Shown piece after piece: positions 25,481-37,932 of a stretch of DNA of 64,000 bases. Origin of the DNA: Hirsutella rhossiliensis. Lineage: Eukaryota; Ascomycota; Sordariomycetes; Hypocreales; Ophiocordycipitaceae. The translations under genes and the position numbers were made by a program. Location: contig NW_025408671.1 of assembly GCF_020360975.1 (NCBI RefSeq), positions 1,364,001 through 1,428,000 on the forward strand, written 5' to 3'. Each line of letters starts with the position of its first letter. Position 1 is the stretch's first letter. The notes beneath the pieces were generated by a model. The model saw nothing but the letters and a program-made list of their open reading frames with translations. It was not told the DNA's origin and did not search any database.

Positions 25481-25965
25481 TATTATAAAGTATAGCTTAA
25501 TTTCGTAGTTCTTAAAGATATCCCTTAGTAAGAGGGACTAAGGAAGCTAAAAATACTCGGTATAGAAAAAGGAAGAAGGAGCTAAAAAGAGGTATAGAAA
25601 GGAAGGTAGGGGTATAAGAGGAAGTAGAAGTAGCGATAGCTTCCTATAAAGGTAGCGAAAGATAAGATAGATATACCGGTAACGGCTAGAAAAGAAGGGA
25701 CAAACTAGTAAAAAGCTCGGTAGTTAAAAGGATACTAGTAGCTTCTTTAAGTAAGATCTTCTTTATTAATTAAGATACTAGATAGGTATAAAGAGGGGCG
25801 TTAGATAGAGAAAAGAAGGATAATTAAGGCATTATAATAATTACTCCCCTACCTTTATTACTACCCTTATAAGAATTAAATCTCTCTACCTTACTTATCC
25901 GACCCCTTACTTTTAATTTTACCTTTATATATTTTTATATACTTCTTATATTACTCTTTATAAGA
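25481..25965 (+). repeat. 3' LTR of Copia-I copy 2
   Basis: It begins TATTATAAAGTATAGC after the polypurine tract and ends CTCTTTATAAGA. The next five bases, TAACT, are the target-site duplication. Length equals that of the 5' LTR. Confidence 0.85.
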
Positions 25966-26481
25966 TAACTACCTTTAATTTAAAATAATAAATCGAACTT
26001 AAAACTAATATATTAAACTTTACTTTAAGAGTATAAATTAAATAAAAAGATAATAAAGAAAGACTATAACTAATTAAATTTTACTTAAAGAAACTATATA
26101 GTATAGAACTTAATTACTTTATTTATAATAAAGAATTCCTTATAATTATTTAAGCTTTTAAGGAATTTTAATACTACCTTTTTAAAAGTAAATATAGAGT
26201 TAAGGTCTATATAAATTATAAGAATATCTTAAATCTTATAATAATATAATAGTTAAATAAATAATAGATCTAATAGGCCGAATATTTATAAGAATTTAAC
26301 TATAAAATAATCTATAGAAAAGGAATAGAAAACGGTCGAGCTAATACCCTTAGTTAATAAAGTAATTACGATATAAAAGTACCTATAGTAAAATAATAGC
26401 TTTTAAAAATTAACGAAAATAAGAACTACTAATAACGATAGCTAAGTATAATATTTAAAGTATAACTTAATAACTTAATAT

Positions 26482-29400
26482 TCTCGTAAAGAGAGATATA
26501 AGAAGTATATAAAAATATATAAAGGTAAAATTAATAGTAAGGGGTCGGATAAGTAAGGCAGAGATATTTAATTCTTATAAGGGTAGTAATTAAGGTAAGG
26601 GAGTAATTATTATATTACCTTTATTATCCTTCTTTCCTTTATCTAACGCCCCTCTTTATACCTATTTAGTATCTTAATTAATAAATAAGATCCTACTTAA
26701 AGAAGCTAATAATATCCCTTTAACTACCGAGCTTTTTATTAGTTTTTCCCTTCCTTTCTAGCTATTACTAGTATATCCGTCTTATCTCTCGCTACTTTTA
26801 TAAGAAGCTATCGCTACTTATACTTCCCCTTATACCCCTACCCTCCTTTCTATACCTCTTTTTAGCTCCTTCCTTAAAACCTATTTTTTAGCTTCCTTAG
26901 TCCCTCTTACTAAGGGAGATCTCTAAGAACTATAAAATTAAGCTACGCTTCGCGATATACCCCCTTAACTATAGCCTGCCCCTTAAGGGTAAAGCTAAAT
27001 AATTAGGCTAGTAAGCGTATAGAGGAGGTCTTAGTCTATACTTATCCCTTACTTAAGAAATCTAGGTTTTAGCCTTAGGCTTATTTAGACTTACTTTAGG
27101 AAAAGGGGCCTAGGGAGGAAATTAAGTCTTATAAGAAAAAGGGGCTTTTCTAAGGATAAGTCCTTAAAAAAGGGGCCTTTTAAAAAGAATAAGTCTTAAT
27201 TAAGCGAGGGGCCCTCCTTTAAGATAAGTCCTAGTTCCTTTCTTTAGCTATAGATATCTCCTTCCTCCTATATACTATTAGCTCCTCTTATAAACTCTTA
27301 AGGCGGGCTTCTAAGGATAGCTTTTCTTAAACGTCTTCTAGCTTAATTTACTATAAAAAGATAGCTAGCTTTTACTTTAGTAAGGGCTTTATAAGACTAT
27401 TAGCTTTTATTAATACTATTAAAACTTAATAAACGGAAATAAGTTCCCTTAAGACTTCTTAGTATAACTAATACTAATAGATATTAATATACTATAGCTA
27501 GGTTAATAGCTTACTATTTTCCTTTATAAGAATCTATATAGTTTATATATTATTATATTCTATAGCTAATAGGGTTAGAATTTATAGTTATAGAGATATT
27601 AATAGCCGGCTAATAAAAATCGCTTCTTTTAATGCTTCTAAAAGAGCTAGTAGCTTTACCTTTATACTTAAAGTCGTAATAGTAGCTTATTTTAAAGCTC
27701 TCGAAGTAATAGTTCCTTTAAAAAGGGATATAATATACCCCTATAAGCTCTTTCTATCTAAGGAATTATTTATAAAGGACGAATCGCTTAAATAGAAAAA
27801 GATTTCGGTAGCTAATTTCTTCCTTTCTTACCTTCTTAAGCATAGACTATATAATCTTATTAAATAAAGATAAAGGATAGCTTAGCTTACTACTTCTTAG
27901 TACCTAGGGCTAAGATTCTAGTTATACCTAGCTAGCTAAGAGACCGTAAAAGAGATATCCGGTCTAGTAGAAATAGCTAAAAAAAGTAAGGAGCTTACTT
28001 TTTATTATTATTAGTATTTCTCTTACTCCCTAGCTTATAAGGATAGATAAGGTAAAAGCTCTTTATTTAATATAGGTATAGAGGGAAGCTTTTTATTAAG
28101 GGAATAAAGGCGGAATTTATAAGCGACCTTATTAATATAGGCGTCCTAGGTAAGCTAGATAGTCTATTAAGATCTATTTTAAAGAATTTATATCCTTAGG
28201 AACTACTTTAGCTCCCTTAGCTTAGTTATCTTATAACTTTATTATAGGCCTTATATAGCCTCCTTAGTAGTTACTTCTTCCTCTTTTAAGTAGGCCTAGA
28301 TAATATCGTCGATATAGAAAAAGACTATAATTTTACCTTTCTATATTATATATAGTTTCTAAGGGACTTTCTTAAAGCCTAGGGCTTTAAGGGAACCTAT
28401 TAAATACTATTACTAAAGAAGGGGTAATCTTTATAGTCTATATAGAGCTTTCCTAAGCTATAGAACCTTTCCTAGCTATTAAAAACTAAGAGGAAGTTAT
28501 ATATAGATAACTTCTTTTTCTTTAAGAAGGTAGTTAATAAAGGCGTTAACTATATTTATTTAATCGAGCTTAAGGTCGAATTCTACTACTATAGCTATAA
28601 GGGTCCGAAAAGATATCCCTACTAAGGTAGTTGCCTTAGTAAGTATATCCCCTTTTTCCTATTAATTCCTATAAATAACTAGCTAGGTCTTATACTTTTA
28701 AAGGAAGCTATATTTATTAGTCTTATAGATAAAGACCTACTTATAGCTAAGGACCTATTTTCCTCTTACTTAAGGACCTCTTTAAAAGACCCTATCTCCT
28801 TATATAAAGCTAGGTAGTCTTTCTAGGCCTAGAAAAACTAGTCTTTAAAGGGGTATCTTTCTAGCTGCTTTTAGTTTACTAGTAGGTCTAGGAGGTCCCT
28901 TCTATATACCTTCCTTACTAATATAAGCTTAAAAAGCCGGCCTATTATAAATACTCTATAGGAACCGTATTCTATAGGCGTTAAATAGAAGTCGGAAAAA
29001 CAATTAAAATAAAGGAGAAGTTAGTCTTCTTTTATATTAGGCCCTATACCTTCCTTTACTTCTTAAAGTAGGGATAAAAAGGCAGCTAGGTAATCCTTTA
29101 AGAGAGGTGCCTTTCTTACCCCCTTAAGGGTTAAGATAGGAAGACTAACTAAAAAAGCTACTTTTAGATCTTCTTTTTATTTTATAAGAGGAGGCATAGG
29201 AAAGTAAGTATATTCTAGCTCTACTACTTTCTTATAGTCTCCTTCTTTATTTAGATTATTTAATCTAGTAGCTTTCTCTTTAAAGTTAGCGTTATCCTTT
29301 ACTACTTTAACGTTAGTTTCTTCCTTTATTTCCTTATCTAAGACCTTTTTTTAAGACTATTAAGAAGGGGGGATTTAGATCTTTTAAATAAGCTAACGTT

Positions 29401-30065
29401 AAGAGAGTAAGGGGGGATATTAATCCCTCTTTTTATTAAAGAAGCTAGATTCATCGAAAATTATATCCTTAGTTAAAATAACCTTTTATAAAAGAGGAAT
29501 CTAGATCTAGAAGATATTTATAGAATTATAGCTAATAAGGTAACTAATAAAGGCTCTAAGATTAACCTTTCTTTTCTTCTTCCTTTTTAGCTATATATCG
29601 GTAGTTATTGCGTATACCTTATAGCTATAGGTAGAAAGGTAAGCTAGCGAGGCCCTCTTCTTTATAAAGAGCTTAAGGGGAGATTTCTAGTCTATTCCTT
29701 AGGTCTTAAAAAGGGTCTTTAGGTCCCTATAGTCCCTTAGGCCCCTAGGGTCCCTTAAGGTCTAGTTTTATAAGTAATAAGCGGTCTTAATAACTTCCCT
29801 TTAAAGGTTATAAGGAAGCTTTATAGTAAGTCTTATTATATAGGCCCTTTTTATTATAGCACCCCTTAATCTTTCTACCCCTCCGTTCTAGGCCTAGGTA
29901 TTTAATACTAATAAGAGGGGTAAAATACCCCTTTTTCGAAGCTAATTTAAGATATTCTTTATAAATAGCTCTCTATTAAACTATATCTTCTTTACCTTAT
30001 AGCTAAAGTAGGATTTTATTTAGTTAACGAAGTCCTAGAAGGTAAACTAGTTATACTTATTTAAG
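26482..30065 (-). mobile_element. Copia-I copy 3, minus strand, 5'-truncated
   Basis: The 3' LTR is at 26,482-26,957 (476 bp; TCTCGTAAAG to CGCGATA in plus orientation). Leftward from the other end, the RNase H, reverse transcriptase and integrase regions are colinear with the copy at 31,203-37,492. Homology stops at about 30,065, inside the integrase region, where R1 sequence begins. Gag and the 5' LTR are missing. It abuts the broken end of G1, so it inserted into or recombined with that element. Heavy RIP. Confidence 0.8.
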
Positions 30066-30231
30066 TAAATAGAGATAGAATTATTAACTTTAATACCTCT
30101 TTTATATACTAATATACTACTAATTAATTCCGTTGAAAATCCTATTTTATACTCCTTCTTCCCCTTTATTACTTAGTCTTATATAATTTCTTAATTTCTT
30201 AAAATTACGCTATTACTTATATACTTTAAGA
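30066..30231 (-). repeat. Dispersed repeat R1, copy D, partial
   Basis: It is the reverse complement of the first ~166 bp of R1, from the TCTTAAAGTATATAAG terminus (at 30,231) inward. The inner end joins Copia-I copy 3 at about 30,065 in a short stretch of shared sequence (AGTAAAT), consistent with a rearrangement joint. Confidence 0.7.
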
Positions 30232-31069
30232 ATTTTTAATAAATCTAGCTTCTTTAATAGAAAGAGGGATTAATAACCCTTTTTACTTTTTTAACGTTAG
30301 CTAATTTAAAAGATTTAAATCCCCCCTTCTTAAAAGTCTTAAGAAGAGGTCTTAAATAAGGAAATAGAAAAAGAAACTAACGCTAAAGTAGTTAAAGATA
30401 ACGCTAACTTTAAAAAAGAATAAAAAGCTATTAAATTAAATAATCTAGATAAAGAAGTAGACTATAAGAAAGTAATAAAGCTAAAATACACCTACCTCTA
30501 TATACCTCCTCTTATATAAAGAAGTTTAAAAGTAGCTTTTTTTATTAGTCTTTTTATTTTAACCTTTAAGGGGGTAAGAAAGGTACCTTTCTTAAAAGAT
30601 TACCTAGCTACCTTTTTATCCTTACTTTAAGAAGTAAAGGAAGGTATAGGGCCTAATATAATTATTAAAGAAGACTAACCTTTTTTTTTTTAATTATTTT
30701 TCTAACTTTTATTTAATACTTATAAAAGACGGTTCCTATAAAGTATTTATAGTAAGCTAGCTTTTTAAGCCTTTATTAGTAAGGAAGGTATATAAAAGAG
30801 ACCTCTTAGACTTATTAGTAAATTAAAATTAACTTAGAAAATACCCCTTTAAAGACTTCTTTTTCTAAGCTTAGAAAAACTACTTAGCTTTATATAAAAA
30901 GAAAGGGTCTTTTAAAGAAGTCTTTAAGGAAAACGTAAGAGGAAAATAGGTCCTAAGCTATAAGTAGGTCTTTATTTATAAGACTAATAAATATAGCTTC
31001 CTTTAAAAGTATAAGACTAAGCTAGTTATTTATAGGAATTAATATAAAAAAAGGGATTTACTTTAATAG
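30232..31069 (+). mobile_element. Copia-I copy 4, internal fragment (838 bp)
   Basis: It is colinear with about 8,050-8,890 of copy 1: the end of integrase, the acidic linker and the start of reverse transcriptase. It has no LTR. Both ends abut the same terminus of R1, in opposite orientations. Confidence 0.8.
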
Positions 31070-31202
31070 TCTTAAGGTATATAAGAAAAAGCGGAATTTT
31101 AGGAAATTAAGGAACTACGTAAGACTATATAATAAAGGGGAAGAGGTAGTATAAGGTAGGGTTTTCAACGGAATTTATTAGTAGTATATTAGTATATAAA
31201 AG

Positions 31203-31678
31203 TCTCGCGAAGAGAGATACGAGAAGTATATAAAAATATATAAAGGTGAAATTAGAAGTAAAGGGTCGGACAGGTAGGGCAGAGAGATTTAATTCTTACG
31301 GGAGCAGCAATTACGGTAGGGGAGTAATTATTATATTGCCTTTATTATCCTTCTTTCCTCTATCTAACGCCCCTCTTTATACCCGTCTAGCATCTTAATT
31401 AATAAAGAAGATCCTACTTAAAGAAGCTACTAATGTCCTTTCGACTACCGAGCGTTTTACTGGTTTTTCCCCTCCTTTCTAGCCGTTGCCGGCATATCCG
31501 TCTTATCTCTCGCTACCTCTATAGGAAGCTATCGCTACTTCTGCTTCCCCTCTTACCCCTACCCTCCTCTCTGCACCTCCTTTTAGCTCCTTCCTTAAAA
31601 CCTGTTTTTTAGCTTCCTAGGTCCCTTATACTAAGGGATATCTCCGAGAACTACGAAATTAGGCTACGCTTCGCGACA
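31203..31678 (-). repeat. 3' LTR of Copia-I copy 5
   Basis: In plus orientation it starts TCTCGCGAAGAGAG and ends CTTCGCGACA, so on the element strand it begins TGTCGCGAAG. It is preceded by AAAAG. Confidence 0.85.
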
Positions 31679-34600
31679 TACCCCCTTAGCTATAGCCTGC
31701 CCTTATAGAAAGGGTAAAGCTAAATACCTAGGCCGGTAAGCGTATAGAGGAGGTCTTAGTCTATACTTATCCCCTACTCGAGAAATCCGGGTTTTAGCCC
31801 TAGGCTCTTTAGACCTACTTTAGAAAAGGGGCCTTAAGGAGGAAATTAAGTCCTATAAGAAAGGGGGCTTCTAAGGATAAGTCCTTAAAAGGGGGCTTTA
31901 AGAAGAATAAGTCCTAATTAAGCTAGGGGCCCTCTTTTAGGATAAGTCCTAATTCCTCTCTTCGGCTATAGACGTCTCCTTCCTCCTACGTGCTATTAGC
32001 TCCTCTCGCAGACTCTTAAGGCGGGTTTCTAAGGATAGCTTCTCTCGAACGTCTTCTAGCCTAATTTGCTATAAAAAGACAGCTAGCTTCTACTTTAGCA
32101 AGGGCTTTATAAGACCGTCGGCTTTTATCGATGCCGTTAGAACCTAACGGACGGAAATAAGTCCCCTTTAGACCTCTTAGCGTAACTAATGCTAGTAAAT
32201 ATCGATATACTATAGCCGGGTCGATAACTTACTATTTTCCGTAAGAATTCGTATAGTCTATGTGTTATTGCATTCTATAGCTAGTAGGGTCGGAATTTAT
32301 AGTCGTAGAGATATTAGTAGCTAGCTAAGGAAAATCGCTTCTTTTAACGCTTCTAAAAGAGCTAGTAGCTCTGCCTCTATACTAAAAGTCGTAACGGTGG
32401 CCTACTTCGAAGCTCTCTAAGCAATAGTTCCTTTAAAAAGGGATATAATATACCCTTATAAGCTCTTTCTATCTAAGGAATTGTCCGTAAAGGACGAATC
32501 GCTCGAATAAAGGAAGATTTCGGCAGCTAATTTCCTTCCCTGCCTACCTAGGCGTAGACCATATAATCTTATTAAATAGAGATAAAGGATTACTTAGTCT
32601 ACTGCTTCTTAGTGCCTAGGGCTAGGATTCTAGTTATGCCTAGCTAGCCGGGAGACCGTAAAAGAGATATCCGGTCTAGTAGAAATAGCTAAAAAAAGCA
32701 GGGAGCCTACCTTCTATTAATATTAGTGTTTCTCTTACTCCCTAGCTTAAAAGGACGGATTAGGCAAAAGCTCTTCGTCTAATATAGGCGTAGAGGGAAG
32801 CTTCTTATCGAGGGAATTAGGGAGGAATTTATAAGCGACCTTATCGATATAGGCGTCCTAGGTAAGCTAGATAGTCCGTTAGGACCTATTCTAAAGGATT
32901 CGTATCCCTAGGAACTACTTTAGCTCCCCTAGCCTAGTTATCTTATATCTTTCTTATAGGCCTTTATAGCCTCCCTAGTAGTTGCTTCTTCCTCTTTTAG
33001 GTAGGCCTAGATAATATCGTCGATATAGAAGAAGACCGTGATTTTACCCTTCTATATTATACACGGTTCCTAAGGGACTTTCGTAAAGCCTAGGGCTTTT
33101 AGGGAACCTATTAAATGCTATTGCTAAAGAAGGGGTAATCTTCGTAGTCCGTATAGAGCTTTCCTAAGCTATAGAACCTTTCCTAGTTATTAGAAACTAG
33201 GAGGAAGTCGTATATAGATAACTTCTTCTTCCTCGAGTAGGTAGTTAATAAAAGCGTTAACTATATCTATCTATTCGAGCTCGAGGTCGAATTCTACTAC
33301 TATAGCTATAAGGGTCCGAAAAGACATCCCTGCTAGGGTAGTTGCCTTAGTAGGAAGATCCCCTTTTTCCTGCTAGTTCCCGTAGATAACTAGCTAGGCT
33401 TTGCACTTTTAAAGGAAGCCGTGTTTATTAGTCTTATAGATAAAGACCTACTTATAGCTAAGGACCTATTTTCCTCTTACTTTTTCCTTAAGGACCTCTT
33501 CGAAAGACCCTATCTCCTTATATAAGGCTAGGTGGTCTTTCTAGGCCTAGAAAAACTAGTCTCTTAAAGGGTGTTTTTCTAGCTGCTTTTAGTTTACTAG
33601 TAGGTCCGGGAGGTCTCTTTTATATACCTTCCTTACTAATAGCTATGGCTTAAAGAGCCGGCCTACTATAAACGCTCCGTGGGAACCGTCTTCTATTAGC
33701 GTTAGGTAGAAGTCGGAAAAACGATCGGGGAGAAACTAGTCTTCTTTCGTATCGGGCCCTATACCTTCCTTTGCTTCTTAAAGTAGGGATAAAAAGGCAG
33801 CCGGGTAATCCTTCGAGAGAGGTGCCTTTCCTACCCCCTTAGGGGTCGAGACGGGAAGACTAATAGAGAAAGCTGCTTCTAGATCTTCTTCTTACGTAGG
33901 AGGAGGCGTAGGTAGGTAGGCGTATTCTAGCTCTACCGCTTTTCTATAGTCTCCTTCTTTGTCTAGATCATCTAATCTAGCAGCTTCCTCTTCTTCGAAG
34001 TCGGCGTTATCCTCGACTACTTCGATATCGGTTTCTTCTTCTATTTCCTCGTCTAGGACCTCTTCTTAAGACTATTAGGAAGGGGGGATTTAAATCTTTT
34101 AAATTAGCTAACGTTAAGAGAGTAAGAGGGGCTATTAATCCCTCTTTTTATCGAAGAAGCTAGATTCGTCGAAAATCATATCCCTAGTCGAAATAACCTT
34201 CCGTAGAAGAGGAATCTAGATCCGGAAGATATTCGTAGAATTATAACTAACGAGGTAACTAATAAAGGCTCTCTTTCTTTTCTTCTTCCTTTTTAGCTAT
34301 ATATCGGCAGTTATTACGTATACCTTATAGCCGTAGGCACGAAGGTAGGCTAGCAAGGCCCTCTTCTTTATAAAGAGCTCGAGGGGGGATTTCTAATCTA
34401 TTCCTTAGTTTAGTTCCCTAAGGTCCTTAGGGTCCCTAGGGGTCCGGTTCCGAAGGTAATAGGCGGTCTTAACGACTTCCCTTTAAAGGTCGTATAGAAG
34501 CTTTATAGTAAGTCTTATCGTACGGGCCCTTTCTATTATAGCACCCCTTAATCTTTCTGCCCCTCTATTCTAGGCTTAGGTATTCGGTGCTAATAGGAGG

Positions 34601-37016
34601 GGTAAAATGCCCCTTTTTTAAAGCTACTTTAAGATATCTTTCGTAAATAGCTCTCCGTTAGACCGTATCTTCTTTACCTCGTAGCTAAAGTAGGATTTTA
34701 TCTAGTTAACGAAGTCCTAGAGGGTAGACTAGTTATACTTACTTAGGTAGGTCTATAAGAAATAGGGGAAAACTATCCCTAAAAAAGCGTCTATAAAAAA
34801 CATTACCCTAATAAAGCTTTCCTAATCCCTAGAGACGTCGGTCTAGTCGACCTAAATTTCCTTATACGGCTAGTCCGGCCGTATTAGGGTCCGTCAAGAA
34901 ATTCGTCTCCTAGTCTTCCCTTAGCCGTAGTATTCGCATTCGACGGTCTTTAGGCCCTTTATTCGTACGCCCTGTTATTAGCCTAGCTTATATAAAGCTA
35001 GGGGGCCCGGGTAACTAAGTCGTGCGTGCTAAAGAAGACCGTCTCCTTAGGCTGCTAGAAGAGGGTCCTTAGATCCTACCCTCTTAGTAGGAAAAGCTAA
35101 CTTCTCGAGTGGTTCCTTCCTAAGGATAGGTCGGAATTCGAGAATAAATTAACCGAATTTTTCCTCGATAAGCCCGATAGTCTGATTCTTCTAGACTAGC
35201 CTCGTAGGCTTAGACGTCGTATCTTAGAAGATTCCTTCCTCTTAAAGAAGGCGGAAGGAAATTAGGCTCGTTAAAAATCGAGGGTAAAAAGCTACCCTTT
35301 TTCTTCGAAGAATTCGCATAGATCCGTTAGGTAATTTTATCGTGAAATTCACCCTTCCGTATCCCTCTATCTATATAGTTAATTCCCCGGTAATAAGATA
35401 TTCCCTTCGTTCCTTCTTAAAGGACCGGAATCGTGAGAGTATATTATAGATATCGAGGGAAGTACTAGAGTTAAGGATAGCTGATTTTCGTAGGGGATAG
35501 TCGGAGGGTCTTAACGGTTGGTCTTACTAATCTATAGGGAAGACGAATGCCGGATTTACTATACTAACGATTTTTCCTCGAATTTACGGCTCGAATAAGG
35601 GTAGCGGCGTTAGTTGCTATTTCTTAGCAACCCGAATCTCGTCTATCTTCTTCTATAACGAGGGGTCCTCCTTAAGAGACTATTATACTATTTCTTATAG
35701 CCTCTTTAAAGGGTTGAATCCTTTAGGTCGGTTTTCCTTAAAGACCTGCTAGCATTGTAATAATCGATAGCCTAGGGATTTATAGGCTAGGCAGCCGTTT
35801 CGCTTAGTCTTTCGTTTCTTCGAGGAATCCTCGTCCCGATCCGGAAGGTCTGCTTAAAAACCTCCCCTTTTTACCCCTTATTGCTAATATTAACGAGGTT
35901 CGATTTCGACTAGTTCCCTGATTTTTCGACTAACGGACTAAAAGGTCTATTAGGGGACTAGTCGGGCCGGTCTAACTAACGGGACCGGGGCCGGGTCCGG
36001 AGTAAGATGCGGAGCCGGGGCCGGGGCCGCAGCTGCAGTTAACGACGGCGTTGAGGCTCTCGAGGGAGGAGGAGCCGAAGGAGCAACAGCCGCAGCAGCA
36101 GCAGCGGGGGCCGCTGCAACAGGGGCTATAGCAGCTATAGGTCGAGCCGTCTAGGTCGAGTGCTGGCCACGAAGGAATAAGACTGCTTGCTGTTGTACTC
36201 TAGCAGCCTCTTCGTCTAGTTCTCGGCTAGCATCTCGAAAGATAGTCGAGTAACCGTTACTAATAGGCTTTATTAGCAGAGATATATCCCGTAGCTACTA
36301 GCCGGAAAGAGCTTCTATAAGGAAGTATTAGTTAGCTTCCTCGAGGATCTCTTCCTACTTAGCTAGCTACGAAGAAGCTAGCAGGTTCCTAGCAGAAAAG
36401 GCTCCTAGGTATGCCGTATAGGTCTTCCTAATACGGTCAGTCATATACCCTCTCGAGGGAGCTGTCGAGGTCTCGAGCTTTAAAAGCCACTGCCTAGGAG
36501 TCTCTTCTTCTCGAAGAGAGATTAGCTTTATAGCACTAATAGATTCCGTTATCGCCGTACGAGCAGCCGTTAGTAGCTTCGTTTCGTAGAGGTATTCCTT
36601 CCGGTGACTCTCGTAGTCACCTAAGGCAGTAGAAAAAGCTCTCTATTATATAGAGGTTAGCTCGGAGAAGAGGGTAGCTCCCTCTATAACGTCCGTCGCC
36701 CTAGGACGAAGAGGGGGCTCGAGAGGGTCCTGCTTATTAGTGAAGACTAAATTATAGATAGTTCTGTCTATACGAGCCCGTAGCTCCTTTACCTATTTAT
36801 CCCAATCTTAGGGCTCTATAAGAATCGTCCTACGGACCGTAGGGACGGCAGAGGAGTCGGTTTTCGTTATCGTTGCGAAAGAGGGGGGGCAGAAAAGTCG
36901 GTTAAAAATCGGCTTTTCTAGTAAGAGGGGTAAAAGGAAGCTACGAGGGATGTAAGAAAGGTGCCTTTTGCAGCAGCCGGAAGGTATAGGAATTCTATTC
37001 CTCCTGGGCTTATAAC

Positions 37017-37492
37017 TCTCGCGAAGAGAGATACGAGAAGTGCATAAAAATGTACGAAGGTGAAATTAGAAGTAAAGGGTCGGATAGGCAGGGTAGAGAG
37101 ATTTAATTCTTACGGGAGCAGTAATTGCGGTAGGGGAGTGATTGTTATATTGCCTTTATTGTCCTTCTTTCCTCTATCTAACGCCCCTCTTTATACCCGT
37201 CTAGCATCTTAATTGATAAAGAAGATCCTGCTTAAAGAAGCTACTAATATCCTTTCGACTACCGAGCGTTTTACCGGTTTTTCCCCTCCTTTCTAGCCGT
37301 TGCCGGCATATCCGTCTTATCTCTCGCTACCTCTATAGGAAGCTATCGCTACTTCTGCTTCCCCTCTTACCCCTACCCTCCTCTCTATACCTCCTTTTAG
37401 CTCCTTCTTTAAAACCTGTTTTTTAGCTTCCTAGGTCCCTTATGCTAAGGGATATCTCCGAGAACTGCGAAATCAGGCCACGCTTCGCGATA
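37017..37492 (-). repeat. 5' LTR of Copia-I copy 5
   Basis: It has the same length as its partner. In plus orientation it starts TCTCGCGAAGAGAG and ends CTTCGCGATA (CA mutated to TA), followed by AAAAG. Confidence 0.85.
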
Positions 37493-37932
37493 AAAAGAGG
37501 TATTAAAGTTAATAATCCTCTCTTTATTTACTAGCGGATATACTATCTTATATAGATAATTATAGCTAAACGGAAGAACCTTTAGGGACCGGATTTAGGC
37601 TGCTATATAGCCCTAAGACTAAGAAATTTAATAAGACCTTAAGTATATCTAAAGGTATCTTAGTTCTATTAATATTTATATTTAAAGGAGGTTAGTCGTA
37701 CTAGTATTCTTAAGAGGTCTTAGCTAGTATTCTAAGCTAGCTCTATTTATTCGATTCCTAATTATATAATAACCGGCAACCTATTTAGTATATAATAATA
37801 TATAAAATAACGAGCGATTCTTACTCTATAATATAGGATTTTATCTATAATTAATATACTACTTATTAGCTTATATAATCGGGAGAGTATATTATAGCTA
37901 CTTTATTTATAGTAGGAACACCGTTCCTTATA

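Larger units (their letters stand above)
19620..25965 (+). mobile_element. Copia-I copy 2, full-length, RIP-degraded
   Basis: It has LTRs at 19,620-20,104 and 25,481-25,965 (485 bp each), TSD TAACT (19,615-19,619 and 25,966-25,970), primer-binding site at 20,105 and polypurine tract GCTAAGGGGGTA at 25,469-25,480. The interior holds gag with an Ala/Pro-rich part (about 20,980-21,140), integrase (about 22,130-23,030), RVT_2 reverse transcriptase (about 23,730-24,560) and RNase H (about 24,660-25,110). It is inserted in the reverse transcriptase of G1. RIP damage is heavier than in copy 1: much of the CpA/TpG kept there is TpA here. Confidence 0.9.
15960..26481 (+). mobile_element. Ty3/gypsy element G1, copy 1, interrupted by two Copia-I insertions
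   Basis: The gag region is at about 16,300-17,250. The protease region is at about 18,050-18,420. Reverse transcriptase is at about 18,700-19,600, with a MPLGLTNT-like block, a YLNDTLIF form of the YLDD box near 19,205, and an INYYQRFI-like segment near 19,465. RNase H and the following linker are at about 25,975-26,330, with KEFLIIIQAFKEF. The element is split by a solo Copia-I LTR (17,371-17,847) and a complete Copia-I (19,620-25,965). It is cut off at 26,481 by a third Copia-I. The leader from about 15,970 matches the second copy at 51,179-53,990, and its LTR was not located. All frames are dead through RIP. Confidence 0.75.
31203..37492 (-). mobile_element. Copia-I copy 5, full-length, least RIPed
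   Basis: LTRs are at 31,203-31,678 and 37,017-37,492 (476 bp each). TSD is AAAAG (31,198-31,202 and 37,493-37,497). The primer-binding site is at 37,003-37,016 and the polypurine tract at about 31,679-31,690, both on the minus strand. Read on the minus strand: gag with Ala/Pro-rich part (about 35,980-36,170), integrase (about 34,150-35,050), reverse transcriptase (about 32,850-33,480) and RNase H (about 32,060-32,560). It keeps many CpA/TpG, so it suffered less RIP than copies 2-4 and is likely among the youngest insertions. It still has many RIP-type stops. Confidence 0.9.
31070..37932 (+). repeat. Dispersed repeat R1, copy B, split by Copia-I copy 5
   Basis: R1 sequence runs 31,070-31,202 and resumes at 37,493-37,932, ending ACACCGTTCCTTATA. 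Without the insertion it would be about 570 bp, like copies A and C. The inserted element is flanked by AAAAG on both sides. Confidence 0.75.
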
